A stretch of DNA of 52,240 bases from Anaerolineae bacterium (GTDB taxonomy: Bacteria; Chloroflexota; Anaerolineae; 4572-78; J111): assembly GCA_016931895.1 (NCBI GenBank), contig JAFGDY010000043.1, positions 1 through 52,240 of the forward strand, written 5' to 3'. The translations under genes were made by a program, and so were the position numbers. The notes below the pieces were generated by a model. The model ran no database searches and was not told where the DNA came from. It saw only the letters and a program-made list of their open reading frames with translations. Below, in pieces: positions 43,907 to 52,240 of the stretch (position 1 is the first letter of the stretch; each line of letters opens with the position of its first letter).

Positions 43907-44015
43907 TATTTTCCTCCTGAAAACAACTTAAATCAATTCCCCAACCCTGTAAAACGTTGTTAGCAAATATCAACCCCTTTCTAATAGATAAATCTCTTAA
44001 AAGTCATACAACTAT

Positions 44016-44044
44016 TACTGAGATGCACGGCCGTGCGTCTCTAC
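44016..44044. repeat. Imperfect palindrome around GCACGGCCGTGC
   Basis: A 12-bp perfect core palindrome with imperfect arms (TGAGAT / GTCTCTAC). Its pattern of a GTAGAGAC-like arm next to a GC core resembles dispersed palindromes seen in many genomes. It sits upstream of the BNR-repeat gene. Confidence 0.5.
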
Positions 44045-44075
44045 AAGAATCCTAATGCCAATTTTGTGAAACGGG

Positions 44076-44106
44076 TTGTATGAGGTTTATCTGGTTTCCC
44101 TATAAT
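44076..44106 (+). promoter_or_regulatory. Orphan promoter in a non-coding interval
   Basis: TTGTAT, 19 bases, TATAAT. The -10 is perfect but spacing is long. No plus-strand gene follows for at least 6 kb. Confidence 0.4.
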
Positions 44107-44112
44107 AAGGGT

Positions 44113-44246
44113 TCTATAAACTCATCTAACCTGGGAGAATATAAGAACAGGCTACAAATAGGTTCAAAGTGAGGACACCTGACGGCAAGGTAAAGTGATG
44201 AGTTGAGGTTAATGACGATTAGCCATAAAAGGCCTGGCTATTTTTG
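44113..44246 (+). ncRNA. Candidate small RNA downstream of the orphan promoter
   Basis: The interval starts at the predicted transcription start and ends at a hairpin (TAGCCA 44220-44225 with TGGCTA 44235-44240) followed by TTTTT. No reading frame is plausible. The remaining bases to 44343 show nothing else. This is a weak prediction that rests on promoter and terminator signals only. Confidence 0.25.
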
Positions 44247-44343
44247 GAAGCAGGCAGTTTTGTAACCCGGCTTCCAGTTTAACCGATATAGCGGGAAAAA
44301 GCAATAGGAAGATTTTTAAACCTGACCGCTAACCCATAACATT

Positions 44344-45009
44344 TTACCGATACGCCGTTGGCCGCAAGGCCCAGGCCAGCTGGCGCTCAAAGCGCCCCCG
44401 CCGGTCCAGAGTATGGGCCAACCCCAGTAACCACTCGATAAGGTGTTCCCGGATATTATCCAACCGGCCGGGCAACGAAGCAATAATCATAGCTCGTAAT
44501 TCGGGCAGCAGGTCGGCATACTCCGCCGGAAATGTTATCTCGGCCAGGATGGCGGGGTGAACCGGAATAACGGCGGCGTTGAGCCAGGCTTCATCCAGGT
44601 AACGCTGGGCGCGAGGCGCGTGATAAAGGTGGGTGATGGCAAAAATTTGGGCCAGGCCGTAAGCGCGGCGCAAGGCCCGCGCCGCTCTCACTTCCAGCAT
44701 GGTGCAGTTGGCTCGCCGGCGCACAATCAGATAGTCGGCGGGAATCTGGAATTTTTCTAACAAGGTTGATTTCACCACTTTCGCGTCGGGCCGACGCGCC
44801 GGCCCGTGAACGTCTGAGGCTACAAAAAGGAGATAAGGTTTGGGCTGCGGGGCGCTATACCACAGGGCGGCGGCCATAGCCACCCGGCCCCGCAATTGTT
44901 TATTCTCTTTTTTTGTGCCCTGGCGTTTGCCCATAATGAGAATGGCCGAAGGGGTTTCAGGCCAGGTGAGTTCGTCTTCAGACGCAGAGAGTTTTTGATC
45001 CGGTCCCAT
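44344..45009 (-). CDS. DUF218 (YdcF/ElyC-like) family protein
   Basis: ATG 45009 lies 6 bases after AGGA and is preferred over the adjoining GTG. The 221-residue product keeps the DUF218 pattern: AILIMGKRQ, an internal LFVASDVHGP, NCTMLEVRAARAL and IFAITHLYHAPRAQRYLD. The family is linked to cell-envelope or vancomycin-sensitivity roles (SanA, ElyC) but usually has a membrane anchor; none is seen here. It has a good promoter 34 bases upstream. Confidence 0.78.
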   Translation of the reverse strand: MGPDQKLSASEDELTWPETPSAILIMGKRQGTKKENKQLRGRVAMAAALWYSAPQPKPYLLFVASDVHGPARRPDAKVVKSTLLEKFQIPADYLIVRRRANCTMLEVRAARALRRAYGLAQIFAITHLYHAPRAQRYLDEAWLNAAVIPVHPAILAEITFPAEYADLLPELRAMIIASLPGRLDNIREHLIEWLLGLAHTLDRRGRFERQLAWALRPTAYR

Positions 45010-45042
45010 CACGTATCCTGGGCTAACAAACTTCTGCGTTTG

Positions 45043-45071
45043 AATGTACCTGATTTGTTAGGGCTGGTCAA
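45043..45071 (-). promoter_or_regulatory. Promoter of the DUF218 gene
   Basis: On the minus strand TTGACC, 17 bases, TACATT. The leader is about 27 bases. Confidence 0.65.
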
Positions 45072-45098
45072 GTTGTTGAGTGATTGTGGCTCTGACTC

Positions 45099-45135
45099 AA
45101 AAAAGAGGTTGTCTCTTAAACGCGACAACCTCTTT
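45099..45135 (-). terminator. Rho-independent terminator of the beta-helix gene
   Basis: A perfect 12-bp stem (45102-45113 with 45124-45135) and, on the minus strand, a TTTTTT tail. Confidence 0.88.
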
Positions 45136-45155
45136 GGCTGACAATTTATAGGAGA

Positions 45156-48035
45156 TTATTTATTCTTGAGAATAATGGGCAAATAAATGCTCATTTTCTC
45201 TGAACTGAACACATACGTGTTGCCCCCCACAATGGCATCAACCAAGGCTACGCCCGGCCCCCCATCAATGGCTTCGTAGATCGTCACCGTGGTCGTATCA
45301 ACCGACGGCGCATTGACCCACAAGGTGACGGTTTGGGTCTCACTGCCGTACATCGGAATACCGGCAATGGTGCCCGAACTGGCGTTGGTGATGGTTATCA
45401 CACTGCCCCCGGTCCAGGCAATCCCACTGGATTTGGCATATCCATTCACGCTGGCCCAGCGCCCGGCCAACTCACTGTCCAGGTCCAGCCGCACCGCGTT
45501 GGCATCAGGCACATTGGACACATCCACAATGAGGTCAACGGGCTTGGGCGCGCTCTTGATATTGGTCACCTCAAACACAATGGCCCCCACTGCCTGCGCT
45601 CCGGCTCCACCGGGAATGATGTCCACATTGCGCTGGCTGAGGTTGTTGTCCCAGGGGATGTCACACTGGTGCACCACCGGGTCATCAGCAGAGTTGATTT
45701 CGCCGTGCAAACAGGTGTGACCGGTGCGGGTCGGTATCCAGCTAAATTTGAGGAGTTGCGTGCCGGTGGTGGGGGCAATACTGTTTGTCGTCGCCGTGCC
45801 AATGAGCGCCCAATCGTCGCATTTGATGCCCAGTGACGGTTCGTGCCAGTAGACCTTGATAGTATCACCCGTATGAGAGGCCGCGCTGCCCCGGTTACGC
45901 ACGATCATATAAACATAGTTGGTCGTCCCGCTAAGGGGGTTCTGATGTTCCAGGCCGCCGTCATCGGCATTGCGCACCCAGATGTCGGGGCTTTGCCAGA
46001 AGGAGGTGGTGGGAACGTCGCCATTGTCACTGTCATTATCCCGGGCCCACAGGTCAATCACGTCGCTGGACACGGCAACGGTCTGGGTCTGCACATCATT
46101 GCTGGTATCCTGGTCGCCGGTCAGGGTGACGGTAGTGGTGAAGTGGTAGCTGCCCACATTAGCGGGCGTGAGGGAGGGAAAGCTCAATGTAGCATAGCCC
46201 AACGGCGGTAGGTCTGTAGATTGGTTGTGAGGGCCGTAGTCTGCGCTCAGGGCTGTCCCACCGGCCTGCACCGACACGTTGATGCCAGTCTCAGCCGTAG
46301 TGCCCGCATTGCCGATTTTGACCGTCGGGATGACCGATTGCCCTTGTTTGCCCGCCTTTTTAGGTTGGAGAATGGCAATCACCTGCACATCCACCAACGG
46401 CTCGTAGGCCGAGGAGAACTCCGAGGTGTTGCCGGTGTTATCGGTGGCGGTGGCCGTCACGTTGGTGCCGGTGAAGGCGCTGGCCTGGGTGAAGGTGAAG
46501 TTACCGGAGGCGTTGGCAGAAGTGGAGCCGTGATAGTACTGTCCTTCGTCCTCGGCGTCAGAGAAGATTTCCACTGTGCTGTTGGGTGGGGCCTGGCCCG
46601 AAACGGTGTTGGTGCTGACGTTGGTCAGAATGGGCGGGAAGAGTTCCTGGTTGCCGCCGTCTCTCAAAAGAATGCCATTGTCGTCATTATGGTAAATGCG
46701 GTTCTGCCGCAGCGTATTATTAATGCTACCGTTCTCCATAACAAAAATACCGGGGCCGGGTCGTTGATCAACTCTGTATTTTGTATAAGCAATCAAATTG
46801 TTCTCCGCCAGGTTGTCGTGAGCGCCGTAGCGGAATAAGATGCCGTAGCTGGTGTTTCCCAAATCAATGGTACCACTTGCGTCGGTGCCAATGTAATTCC
46901 CTTTAACAATATTGTTGTGAGCGCCCACAGAAATAATGATACCACCATAAGCGTTACCACTGACCAAATTACGCTCGGCTGGGGTATTACCGCCAATCAG
47001 ATTATGCCCAGCCCAATCAATAATAATCCCCAGGTTTGTATTGCTGACGATTGATGTTCCTGTTATATTGGTGCCAATGTAATTGCCGCTAACCGTATTG
47101 CTCATCGTGTCAAGGTCTCTGATGATCACGCCATCAACATTGCCGCTGATGAGATTGCGCTCTCCAGGGGTATTACCGCCAATGATGTTGTACCGTGCCC
47201 CTTCAGAAATAAGCACCCCCGACATAGCATTACCTATTGCAGCCAAACCATTAATATTAGTGCCAATGTAATTAGCTTTGATGGTATTGCTCATTGTGCT
47301 ACTACCATCAACCCGCACACCGTATTCCTTGTTGCCTGAAATCAGGTTGCGTTCACTGGATGTGGTTCCACCAATGGTATTGTTGGTCGCGCCATCATCA
47401 ATGGAAACACCACTCCCGCCGTTGTCACCGTTGTTCAGAATGTGGTTGCCACTGACGGTGTTACCTGTTGTGGCGCTGCCATCCAGATCCACCCCATCAT
47501 CTTGATTACCGATGATGAGATTACAATCACCGGCGCAGCCCGTATCAGGTGAACTGTTTATGCCGCCAATCGTGCTGGTACTTGCATTGGTCAGGTGGAT
47601 GCCATTGCCGGGGAAATCTTGGATTTGTAATCCCCTGATGACGGCATTATTGGTTCCGGTAATGACCAGTCCATCGCCAACCCCTAAACTACTCCCATCT
47701 ATAATGACGCCCGCATTACTGCCGTCAATCGTAACAGTATCGGTGGTAATAAAAGGCAAGAAACCGGAAGTTAGCGTAATAGTAGCCGGAGTGCCTAGTG
47801 GAAAAACAGAGTTACTAAACGTAATCGTCGCTCCTGCCTGCAAGCCCAACATACACTGCCGCAACGAACCCGGCCCGCTGTCTAAGGTGCTGGTCACTGT
47901 ACAATCGCCGGGCGCGTAGAGCGGCCGAACCGGCGGCGCAGCCTGGGCCGGGCCAGCAGCCAGGATACCAAAAACTACTACCAGAGCCATCAGCGGTAGA
48001 CTGACGGCGACAATCATAGGATAAAACTTCTTCAT
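45156..48035 (-). CDS. Large secreted beta-helix protein with CARDB-like domain
   Basis: ATG 48035 follows GGAGG by 5 bases. The 959-residue product has a signal peptide (SLPLMALVVVFGILAAGPAQA), then a right-handed beta-helix of about 400 residues with recurring N-x-I-x-G-N/NYIGT patterns (GNYIGTNITGTS, GNYIGTDASGTI, ERNLISGN repeated), typical of NosD/pectate-lyase-like folds. An Ig-like segment (SGQAPPNSTVEIFSD) and a CARDB-like domain (VDVQVIAILQPKKAGKQGQ) follow, then a further beta-rich region and the C-terminus SIYLPIILKNK. No lyase catalytic set is apparent. Probably a surface or extracellular adhesin-like protein. Confidence 0.9.
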   Translation of the reverse strand: MKKFYPMIVAVSLPLMALVVVFGILAAGPAQAAPPVRPLYAPGDCTVTSTLDSGPGSLRQCMLGLQAGATITFSNSVFPLGTPATITLTSGFLPFITTDTVTIDGSNAGVIIDGSSLGVGDGLVITGTNNAVIRGLQIQDFPGNGIHLTNASTSTIGGINSSPDTGCAGDCNLIIGNQDDGVDLDGSATTGNTVSGNHILNNGDNGGSGVSIDDGATNNTIGGTTSSERNLISGNKEYGVRVDGSSTMSNTIKANYIGTNINGLAAIGNAMSGVLISEGARYNIIGGNTPGERNLISGNVDGVIIRDLDTMSNTVSGNYIGTNITGTSIVSNTNLGIIIDWAGHNLIGGNTPAERNLVSGNAYGGIIISVGAHNNIVKGNYIGTDASGTIDLGNTSYGILFRYGAHDNLAENNLIAYTKYRVDQRPGPGIFVMENGSINNTLRQNRIYHNDDNGILLRDGGNQELFPPILTNVSTNTVSGQAPPNSTVEIFSDAEDEGQYYHGSTSANASGNFTFTQASAFTGTNVTATATDNTGNTSEFSSAYEPLVDVQVIAILQPKKAGKQGQSVIPTVKIGNAGTTAETGINVSVQAGGTALSADYGPHNQSTDLPPLGYATLSFPSLTPANVGSYHFTTTVTLTGDQDTSNDVQTQTVAVSSDVIDLWARDNDSDNGDVPTTSFWQSPDIWVRNADDGGLEHQNPLSGTTNYVYMIVRNRGSAASHTGDTIKVYWHEPSLGIKCDDWALIGTATTNSIAPTTGTQLLKFSWIPTRTGHTCLHGEINSADDPVVHQCDIPWDNNLSQRNVDIIPGGAGAQAVGAIVFEVTNIKSAPKPVDLIVDVSNVPDANAVRLDLDSELAGRWASVNGYAKSSGIAWTGGSVITITNASSGTIAGIPMYGSETQTVTLWVNAPSVDTTTVTIYEAIDGGPGVALVDAIVGGNTYVFSSEKMSIYLPIILKNK
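47939..48035 (-). repeat. Copy 1 of a 97-bp near-identical signal-peptide DNA
   Basis: This segment (start codon through the AAGPAQA cleavage region) differs from 50473-50569 at about 12 of 97 positions by eye, while the proteins differ completely after it. Confidence 0.8.
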
Positions 48036-48127
48036 TTTGTCCTCCGTTGAGATTTTGATTAATAAGGGGTCATGGGTCCCTTTACCCTACCATTCATTGA
48101 TTGATATGGCCAAATTCCGAAAACGCA

Positions 48128-50569
48128 TCAGTTCTTGAATATAGTCGGCAGGTATACTTTTCCCCTGGTTTCCGAGGTATAACGATATATCCCGGCTTCA
48201 ACCAATGTCTCTTCGGCCATACCATCCAATTGCATCCCGCCGGTAGTGACACTGCCGCCGGCGGTACCGGCATATAGAATCACCCGCTCTGCTGCTATTC
48301 CGGCTGCCAGCGAATTCACATTGGCATAGCCTAAAGCCCCGGCGGCCCGCTGCCAAGAGTTACCCAAATTGAACGAGCGAAACAGGCCGGTTGTTGTGGC
48401 TTGATAGAGAGCCAGGGTGGGGGGAATACCGGCAAAATAGAGTTGCTCTACCTGTAACCCTAAATGTTGGCCAACCATCTGCCAGGATACCCCCCCATCA
48501 CTTGACCTATATACCCCGCTGCCATTGCCAGCAAACACCCGGTAGGGCGATGTCGGCTCTACCAGGATGTCAGTAGCCAGACGTAACTCCGCAGTCTGAG
48601 CGCCAATGTCCAGCCAACTATCGCCATTATTAGTACTCTTAAAAAGGCCGCTCCCCGATGTAGCGGCGTAAACTACGTTTGAGTTTATGGGATCAAAGGC
48701 CAAATCAGTGACCTGGCTGATTTCCTGGCTAAAACTCATGCGGGTCCATTGCGCCCCATAATTGGCACTTTTGTAAATGCTACCTTGAGCGGAGAAAGCA
48801 CTCCCACACGCATGTTGAATCCCAGCCAGCAGAACGCCAGAATTTAACGGGTCGGCTTTTAATACTTGTGGCCATAGCCAGCAACCGGCATATTGCGGCG
48901 GCGACATAAGCGTACCGGATATGGGCCAGGTTACCCCGCCGTCGCTGCTGATATAAACCTTTTCATTGGTGCCATAGTAAGCCCGGCCCGGTATAAATGG
49001 GTCCAGCAACAAACTGCTGCTTCCTTGTATCCCATTTTCCAAAAATTGCCAGGCTCCCCCCCCGGAGTCGGTTTTAAAAACGCCCGGCCAGCCGTCCACC
49101 AGGGCATAAACCTTTTCTGGATGGCCGGGGGCCACAGCCAACTGTTTGGGTCTGATTGCTGCCAAACCTTGATTAACGATGGTCCAATCTGTACCATTGT
49201 TGGTTGTTTTCCAAACTCCATATTGGCTGTCGGATGCGAAAATGGTATTGGGGATGGTTGGGGGTAAGGCAAAGTCTGTTACCAAATTATTAGGGCCAAA
49301 AGAGGTCCAATTTGCGCCGCCATCAACCGTTTGATGATTACCCGAATGGCCGGCAATAAATACGCGGTTAGCCGTAGCCGGGTCAAAAACAATCATCGAA
49401 GCGCAGCTTGGCTGGCCGGTAAAGATTTCAACGGGCGACCATGTGGTCAAGTCTGAACCGGTACTCTTTTTAATTATGGCCCCGGCTGGACAGCCGGTGA
49501 AATAATCGCTCCCTATCCATACTTCATGAGGACTAAAGGGATTGACGGCCAAACCGATAATAGTTACATCAGCAGTGACCGTAACCGGCCGAGAGGCAAA
49601 GGTCCATGAGTCGCCGCCGTTGGCTGTGCGAAAGAGATAACCATTCTCGGTGGCCAGGTACATAGTCAGGGGGTTGGTTGGATGAAACGCCAGGGCGGCC
49701 ACTTCTGTATCGGTCAGGCCAGTCATTGCGCTTGCCCACGTTTGACCATAATCAACAGATTTAACCAGCCCCGTCCCCGGATTGGGCGTACCCGGCACAG
49801 ATTGAGCCGTGCCGTATATAACTCCCGGACTTGTAGGGTGGGGGTATATCTGAAAATGGCTGGGGGTGCCGCCACCGGCCCACAATGAAGGGGAAATAGG
49901 AATAGGCGTCCAGGTGTCACCCTCATTATCTGAGCGATAGGGGCCTGCCTGTCCATGATTAGCATATACTCTGTTAGGCGACAGGGGGTCTACCGCCAAC
50001 GCGCTGGTGTTTCTATCAGCAAATACAAACACCCAACTGTCACCTGCATCTCGGCTACGGAATATACCTACGTCAAAGGCGCGCGCATAGAGCGTAGTAG
50101 GAAGGAGAGGGTTGAGAGCAAGCTGATTGATGGTGCCGCCATACGGCCCACCCGTAGTCCATATCCCAATGGCTTGGGTCACGGTAAAAGCGTTAGACAG
50201 GCCGGCGGAAGCGCCATCCGGGTTGGTCACAGTTAAGGGGTAAACGCCAGGCTGCAAGCCCCACGGTACGGTTGCAGTTAAGGTGGCGCTACTGACCCAC
50301 CCTACATCTACCAACGTTGTGCTGCCCACCTGCACCGTGGGGGGAGTGATGACAACAGTACCGGACAACTCGGCAGTAAAATTACTGCCGGTGATAACAA
50401 TCGCTGTCTCAAGGTCATTGGGCGCAGATGAGGGGTCAACCTGGGTTACGACAGGGGGAGACTTCAGGGGCGCAGCCTGGGCCGGGCCAGCGACCAGGAT
50501 ACCAAAAACTACTACCAGGGCCACCAACGGCAGGCTGGTGGCGACAATCATTGAAAAAAACTTCTTCAT
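48128..50569 (-). CDS. Secreted IPT/TIG and BNR-repeat protein
   Basis: The 813-residue product has a signal peptide almost identical to that of the neighbouring beta-helix protein. An IPT/TIG Ig-like domain follows (about 37-130; PPVVTQVDPSSAPNDLE, VVITGSNFTAEL), then a long array of Asp-box repeats (SRDAGDSWVFV, SVDYGQTWASAM, TANGGDSWTFA, TVDGGANWTSFG, SSDGGVTWPIS, STNNGDSWLDIG, SSDGGVSWQMVG) that should form one or two beta-propellers. The C-terminus GKVYLPTIFKN matches the LP-type ending of the other two secreted proteins. It resembles the 41.7-43.9 kb protein in repeats and could share a role at the cell surface. Confidence 0.9.
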   Translation of the reverse strand: MKKFFSMIVATSLPLVALVVVFGILVAGPAQAAPLKSPPVVTQVDPSSAPNDLETAIVITGSNFTAELSGTVVITPPTVQVGSTTLVDVGWVSSATLTATVPWGLQPGVYPLTVTNPDGASAGLSNAFTVTQAIGIWTTGGPYGGTINQLALNPLLPTTLYARAFDVGIFRSRDAGDSWVFVFADRNTSALAVDPLSPNRVYANHGQAGPYRSDNEGDTWTPIPISPSLWAGGGTPSHFQIYPHPTSPGVIYGTAQSVPGTPNPGTGLVKSVDYGQTWASAMTGLTDTEVAALAFHPTNPLTMYLATENGYLFRTANGGDSWTFASRPVTVTADVTIIGLAVNPFSPHEVWIGSDYFTGCPAGAIIKKSTGSDLTTWSPVEIFTGQPSCASMIVFDPATANRVFIAGHSGNHQTVDGGANWTSFGPNNLVTDFALPPTIPNTIFASDSQYGVWKTTNNGTDWTIVNQGLAAIRPKQLAVAPGHPEKVYALVDGWPGVFKTDSGGGAWQFLENGIQGSSSLLLDPFIPGRAYYGTNEKVYISSDGGVTWPISGTLMSPPQYAGCWLWPQVLKADPLNSGVLLAGIQHACGSAFSAQGSIYKSANYGAQWTRMSFSQEISQVTDLAFDPINSNVVYAATSGSGLFKSTNNGDSWLDIGAQTAELRLATDILVEPTSPYRVFAGNGSGVYRSSDGGVSWQMVGQHLGLQVEQLYFAGIPPTLALYQATTTGLFRSFNLGNSWQRAAGALGYANVNSLAAGIAAERVILYAGTAGGSVTTGGMQLDGMAEETLVEAGIYRYTSETRGKVYLPTIFKN
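50473..50569 (-). repeat. Copy 2 of the 97-bp signal-peptide DNA
   Basis: Counterpart of 47939-48035; same length, same reading frame, same distance to the start codon. Confidence 0.8.
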
Positions 50570-50845
50570 TGTGACCTTCCTGTCATTTTTATGCTGATGT
50601 TAAGAGAATTTTTAAGGATGGTGATTGTACTGATGGAGAGAGTGGCAGTGGTTGCTTCTGATGCTCGGACAGAATTTTTGTGGTTAGGCGTTGGCCCAAT
50701 GATACTTTAAATTCTGGAATGTGCAACTAACCCATTGTAACAAAATACCCCTCCCTATTGATGGGTTTGGGTACATTAGGATTTTTGTCCGATTCCCCTT
50801 TTTGGGCAGACTGAGTATCATAAACCATGCAAACTGCCGGGAACT

Positions 50846-52162
50846 ATGCTGATGCTTCACATCCATTTATTGGGTCAACTCCGTGTCTTTTTCAATAACC
50901 ACCCTCTTGACGTTGCCGCTCGCCCTAAAGTAGAGTCGCTGCTGGCGTACCTCTTGCTGCAACGAAACCAGACCCTCTCCCGCGATACAGCAGCCTTTGC
51001 GCTCTGGCCCGATGTGTCCGAAACCGACGCCCGCGCCAACCTGCGCCGACATTTGCATGCCCTCAACCGCGCCCTCCCCTTACCCAACCCGCCGGCCGAA
51101 ACCTGGATTTTACGCGACCACCAAACCATCCAATGGAATCCCCAAGCCGATTACTGGTTGGATGTCGCTGAATTTGAGCAACAAAGCCGGACGGAGGCGA
51201 CTCTGGCGGCGGCTGTCCAACTTTATACGGGCGATCTGCTGGAAAACTTGTACGAAGATTGGCTCTTTTACGAGCGCGAACGACTGCGCGATCTTTACTT
51301 TGCCCTCCTGACCCGTCTCACCGCCGGGTATCGCGCCCAACGCAACTTTGCCCAGGCGTTGCATTACGGCCAGGAAATCTTGCGGCGCGATCCATTGCGC
51401 GAAGACGCGGCGCGACAACTGATGATAATTTATCAAGAAAGCGGCAACCGCGCCGGCGCGCTGACCACCTACGAACGATTTGCCCGGCACCTGGCCGAAG
51501 AACTGGCCGTTGAGCCGATGCCCGAAACGGTAGACCTTTACCAACGCATCAAGCGCAATCTACCCGTAACTGAGCCGCAACAAGCCCCACTGGTAATCGC
51601 TGCCTCAACCGGCCCAAAACCGAGGGAACTATTGCCCTTTGTGGGCCACCAGACCGAACTGGAGCAATTACATACCGCCTGGGGTCGAACGGCGCAGGGG
51701 CGGGGCAGCCTGGTGTTGGTCGGCGGTGAAGCCGGTATTGGCAAAACCCGGTTACTCAATGAACTAACTAAAATGATTGACCCGGAAGAAGGGCGGGTAT
51801 TGTTGGGCGCAACCACGTTTACCGAGCCAATGCCCTATCAAGCCATCGTGCAGGCCCTGCAAAGTGCCTTGCCTTTAGTGGCGGCGCTGGACATTTCTGA
51901 ACTGTGGCTGGCGGCCTTGCAGCCTATTTTGCCCGGTTTGCAGGCCCGCCGACCCCATTTATTCCATGCGCCTCCCCTTGAGATTGACCAGGAACGCGAC
52001 CGGCTCTTTGAAGCGATGGCCCATTGTCTCATCGGCTTGGCCCAACCGCGCCCGGTACTTTTGGTATTGGAAGATTTTCATTGGGCCAGCGCCAGTTCGG
52101 TGCTGCTGCTGGAATTTTTAGCCCGCCGCCTGGCCGAGCATCCGGTGCTGTTGGTAGTTTGA
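50846..52162 (+). CDS. SARP/BTAD-type transcriptional regulator with AAA ATPase, truncated
   Basis: ATG 50846 has only a weak site (GGGA). The 438-residue product starts with a winged-helix DNA-binding domain (about 1-95; IHLLGQLRVFFNNHPLD), a BTAD helical domain (about 105-240; YTGDLLENLYEDWLFYERER, LRREDAARQL-like LREDAARQLMIIYQESG) and the first part of an AAA_16-like ATPase (FVGHQTELEQL, Walker A GGEAGIGKT, PVLLVLEDFHWAS). Relatives usually continue for 500 or more residues with further ATPase and TPR segments. Here the frame stops at TGA 52160 right after HPVLLVV, where an AT-rich sequence begins. The gene is most likely interrupted. Upstream TTGTGG (50678), 17 bases, GATACT is a possible weak promoter. 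Confidence 0.88.
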   Translation: MLMLHIHLLGQLRVFFNNHPLDVAARPKVESLLAYLLLQRNQTLSRDTAAFALWPDVSETDARANLRRHLHALNRALPLPNPPAETWILRDHQTIQWNPQADYWLDVAEFEQQSRTEATLAAAVQLYTGDLLENLYEDWLFYERERLRDLYFALLTRLTAGYRAQRNFAQALHYGQEILRRDPLREDAARQLMIIYQESGNRAGALTTYERFARHLAEELAVEPMPETVDLYQRIKRNLPVTEPQQAPLVIAASTGPKPRELLPFVGHQTELEQLHTAWGRTAQGRGSLVLVGGEAGIGKTRLLNELTKMIDPEEGRVLLGATTFTEPMPYQAIVQALQSALPLVAALDISELWLAALQPILPGLQARRPHLFHAPPLEIDQERDRLFEAMAHCLIGLAQPRPVLLVLEDFHWASASSVLLLEFLARRLAEHPVLLVV

Positions 52163-52240
52163 CAATGTTAGATTATTATGTCAAGTAAAAAAACAGAATA
52201 GAAAAATGGACAAAAAAGATAAAAGCCGGTAAAAAACAGA
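52160..52240. mobile_element. Probable end of an insertion element that truncates the SARP-like gene
   Basis: Base composition drops sharply to AT-rich at the premature stop. A TTGACA/TGTCAA inverted pair (52159-52164, 52179-52184) and two AAAAAACAGA copies lie close together, as at the ends of IS21-like or similar elements. No transposase is reached before the window ends. Confidence 0.4.

Noticed and set aside
45156-48035. Beta-helix protein as pectate lyase
   Set aside because: No catalytic Arg/Lys or calcium-site motif of a lyase was found; only the fold pattern is visible.

Overview
The window reads as accessory-rich chromosome of a free-living bacterium, most likely a member of the Chloroflexota (Anaerolineae or a near relative). 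This is inferred from gene content and not from a marker gene: a SARP/BTAD-type regulator fused to an ATPase, HerA and NurA homologues, large secreted BNR and beta-helix proteins that end in a short LP-containing motif, CbiQ/EcfT-type transport, and many PAS/GAF sensor kinases. GC content is moderate, most starts have AGGAGG-like sites, and many genes have clear sigma70-type promoters (TTGACA-17-TATAAT).

Layout. 1-4.4 kb: the end of a hybrid histidine kinase, a lipoprotein, a small membrane protein, an acyltransferase-3 protein and a candidate structured RNA with a terminator. 4.4-10.5 kb: Lon protease, a MITE-like element lying between lon and its terminator, a membrane-anchored protein, a zinc-ribbon membrane protein and a RecG-C-like ATPase. 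10.5-15.5 kb (minus strand): tRNA-Glu, a receiver-ATPase fusion with a degenerate P-loop, two small proteins, signal peptidase I and a HerA-type ATPase. 15.6-17.3 kb: an MscS channel and a lectin-fold membrane-anchored protein.

17.4-23.6 kb (minus strand) holds the most unusual locus. A single strong promoter precedes five genes that are joined by three ATGA overlaps and a 4-base gap: metallophosphoesterase, NurA nuclease, free-standing HAS-barrel protein, pentapeptide-repeat protein (possible DNA mimic) and a PAS-GAF-PAS-GAF sensor kinase. The HerA ATPase that would be expected to work with NurA is encoded separately at 13.9-15.5 kb. This is the best candidate for an undescribed DNA-processing or defence module.

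23.7-32.9 kb: a small phosphoesterase, a GAF protein, a secreted three-repeat protein, a broken redoxin, an OmpR-type two-component pair, an ADP-ribosylglycohydrolase behind a B12-binding radical SAM protein with a perfect consensus promoter, and a YbhB-like lipoprotein. 32.9-36.3 kb: a partner-switching module (CheY-like receiver, two STAS proteins, GAF-SpoIIE-HATPase protein). 36.5-41.6 kb: a 3-methyladenine DNA glycosylase, a NarX/NarL-like pair and an EcfT/EcfA transporter pair. 41.7-50.6 kb: three large secreted proteins that share a C-terminal motif (two also share almost the same signal-peptide DNA), plus a DUF218 protein. 50.8 kb to the end: a SARP-like regulator cut short by what looks like the edge of an insertion sequence.

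No CRISPR array, rRNA, phage structural gene or complete transposase is visible.
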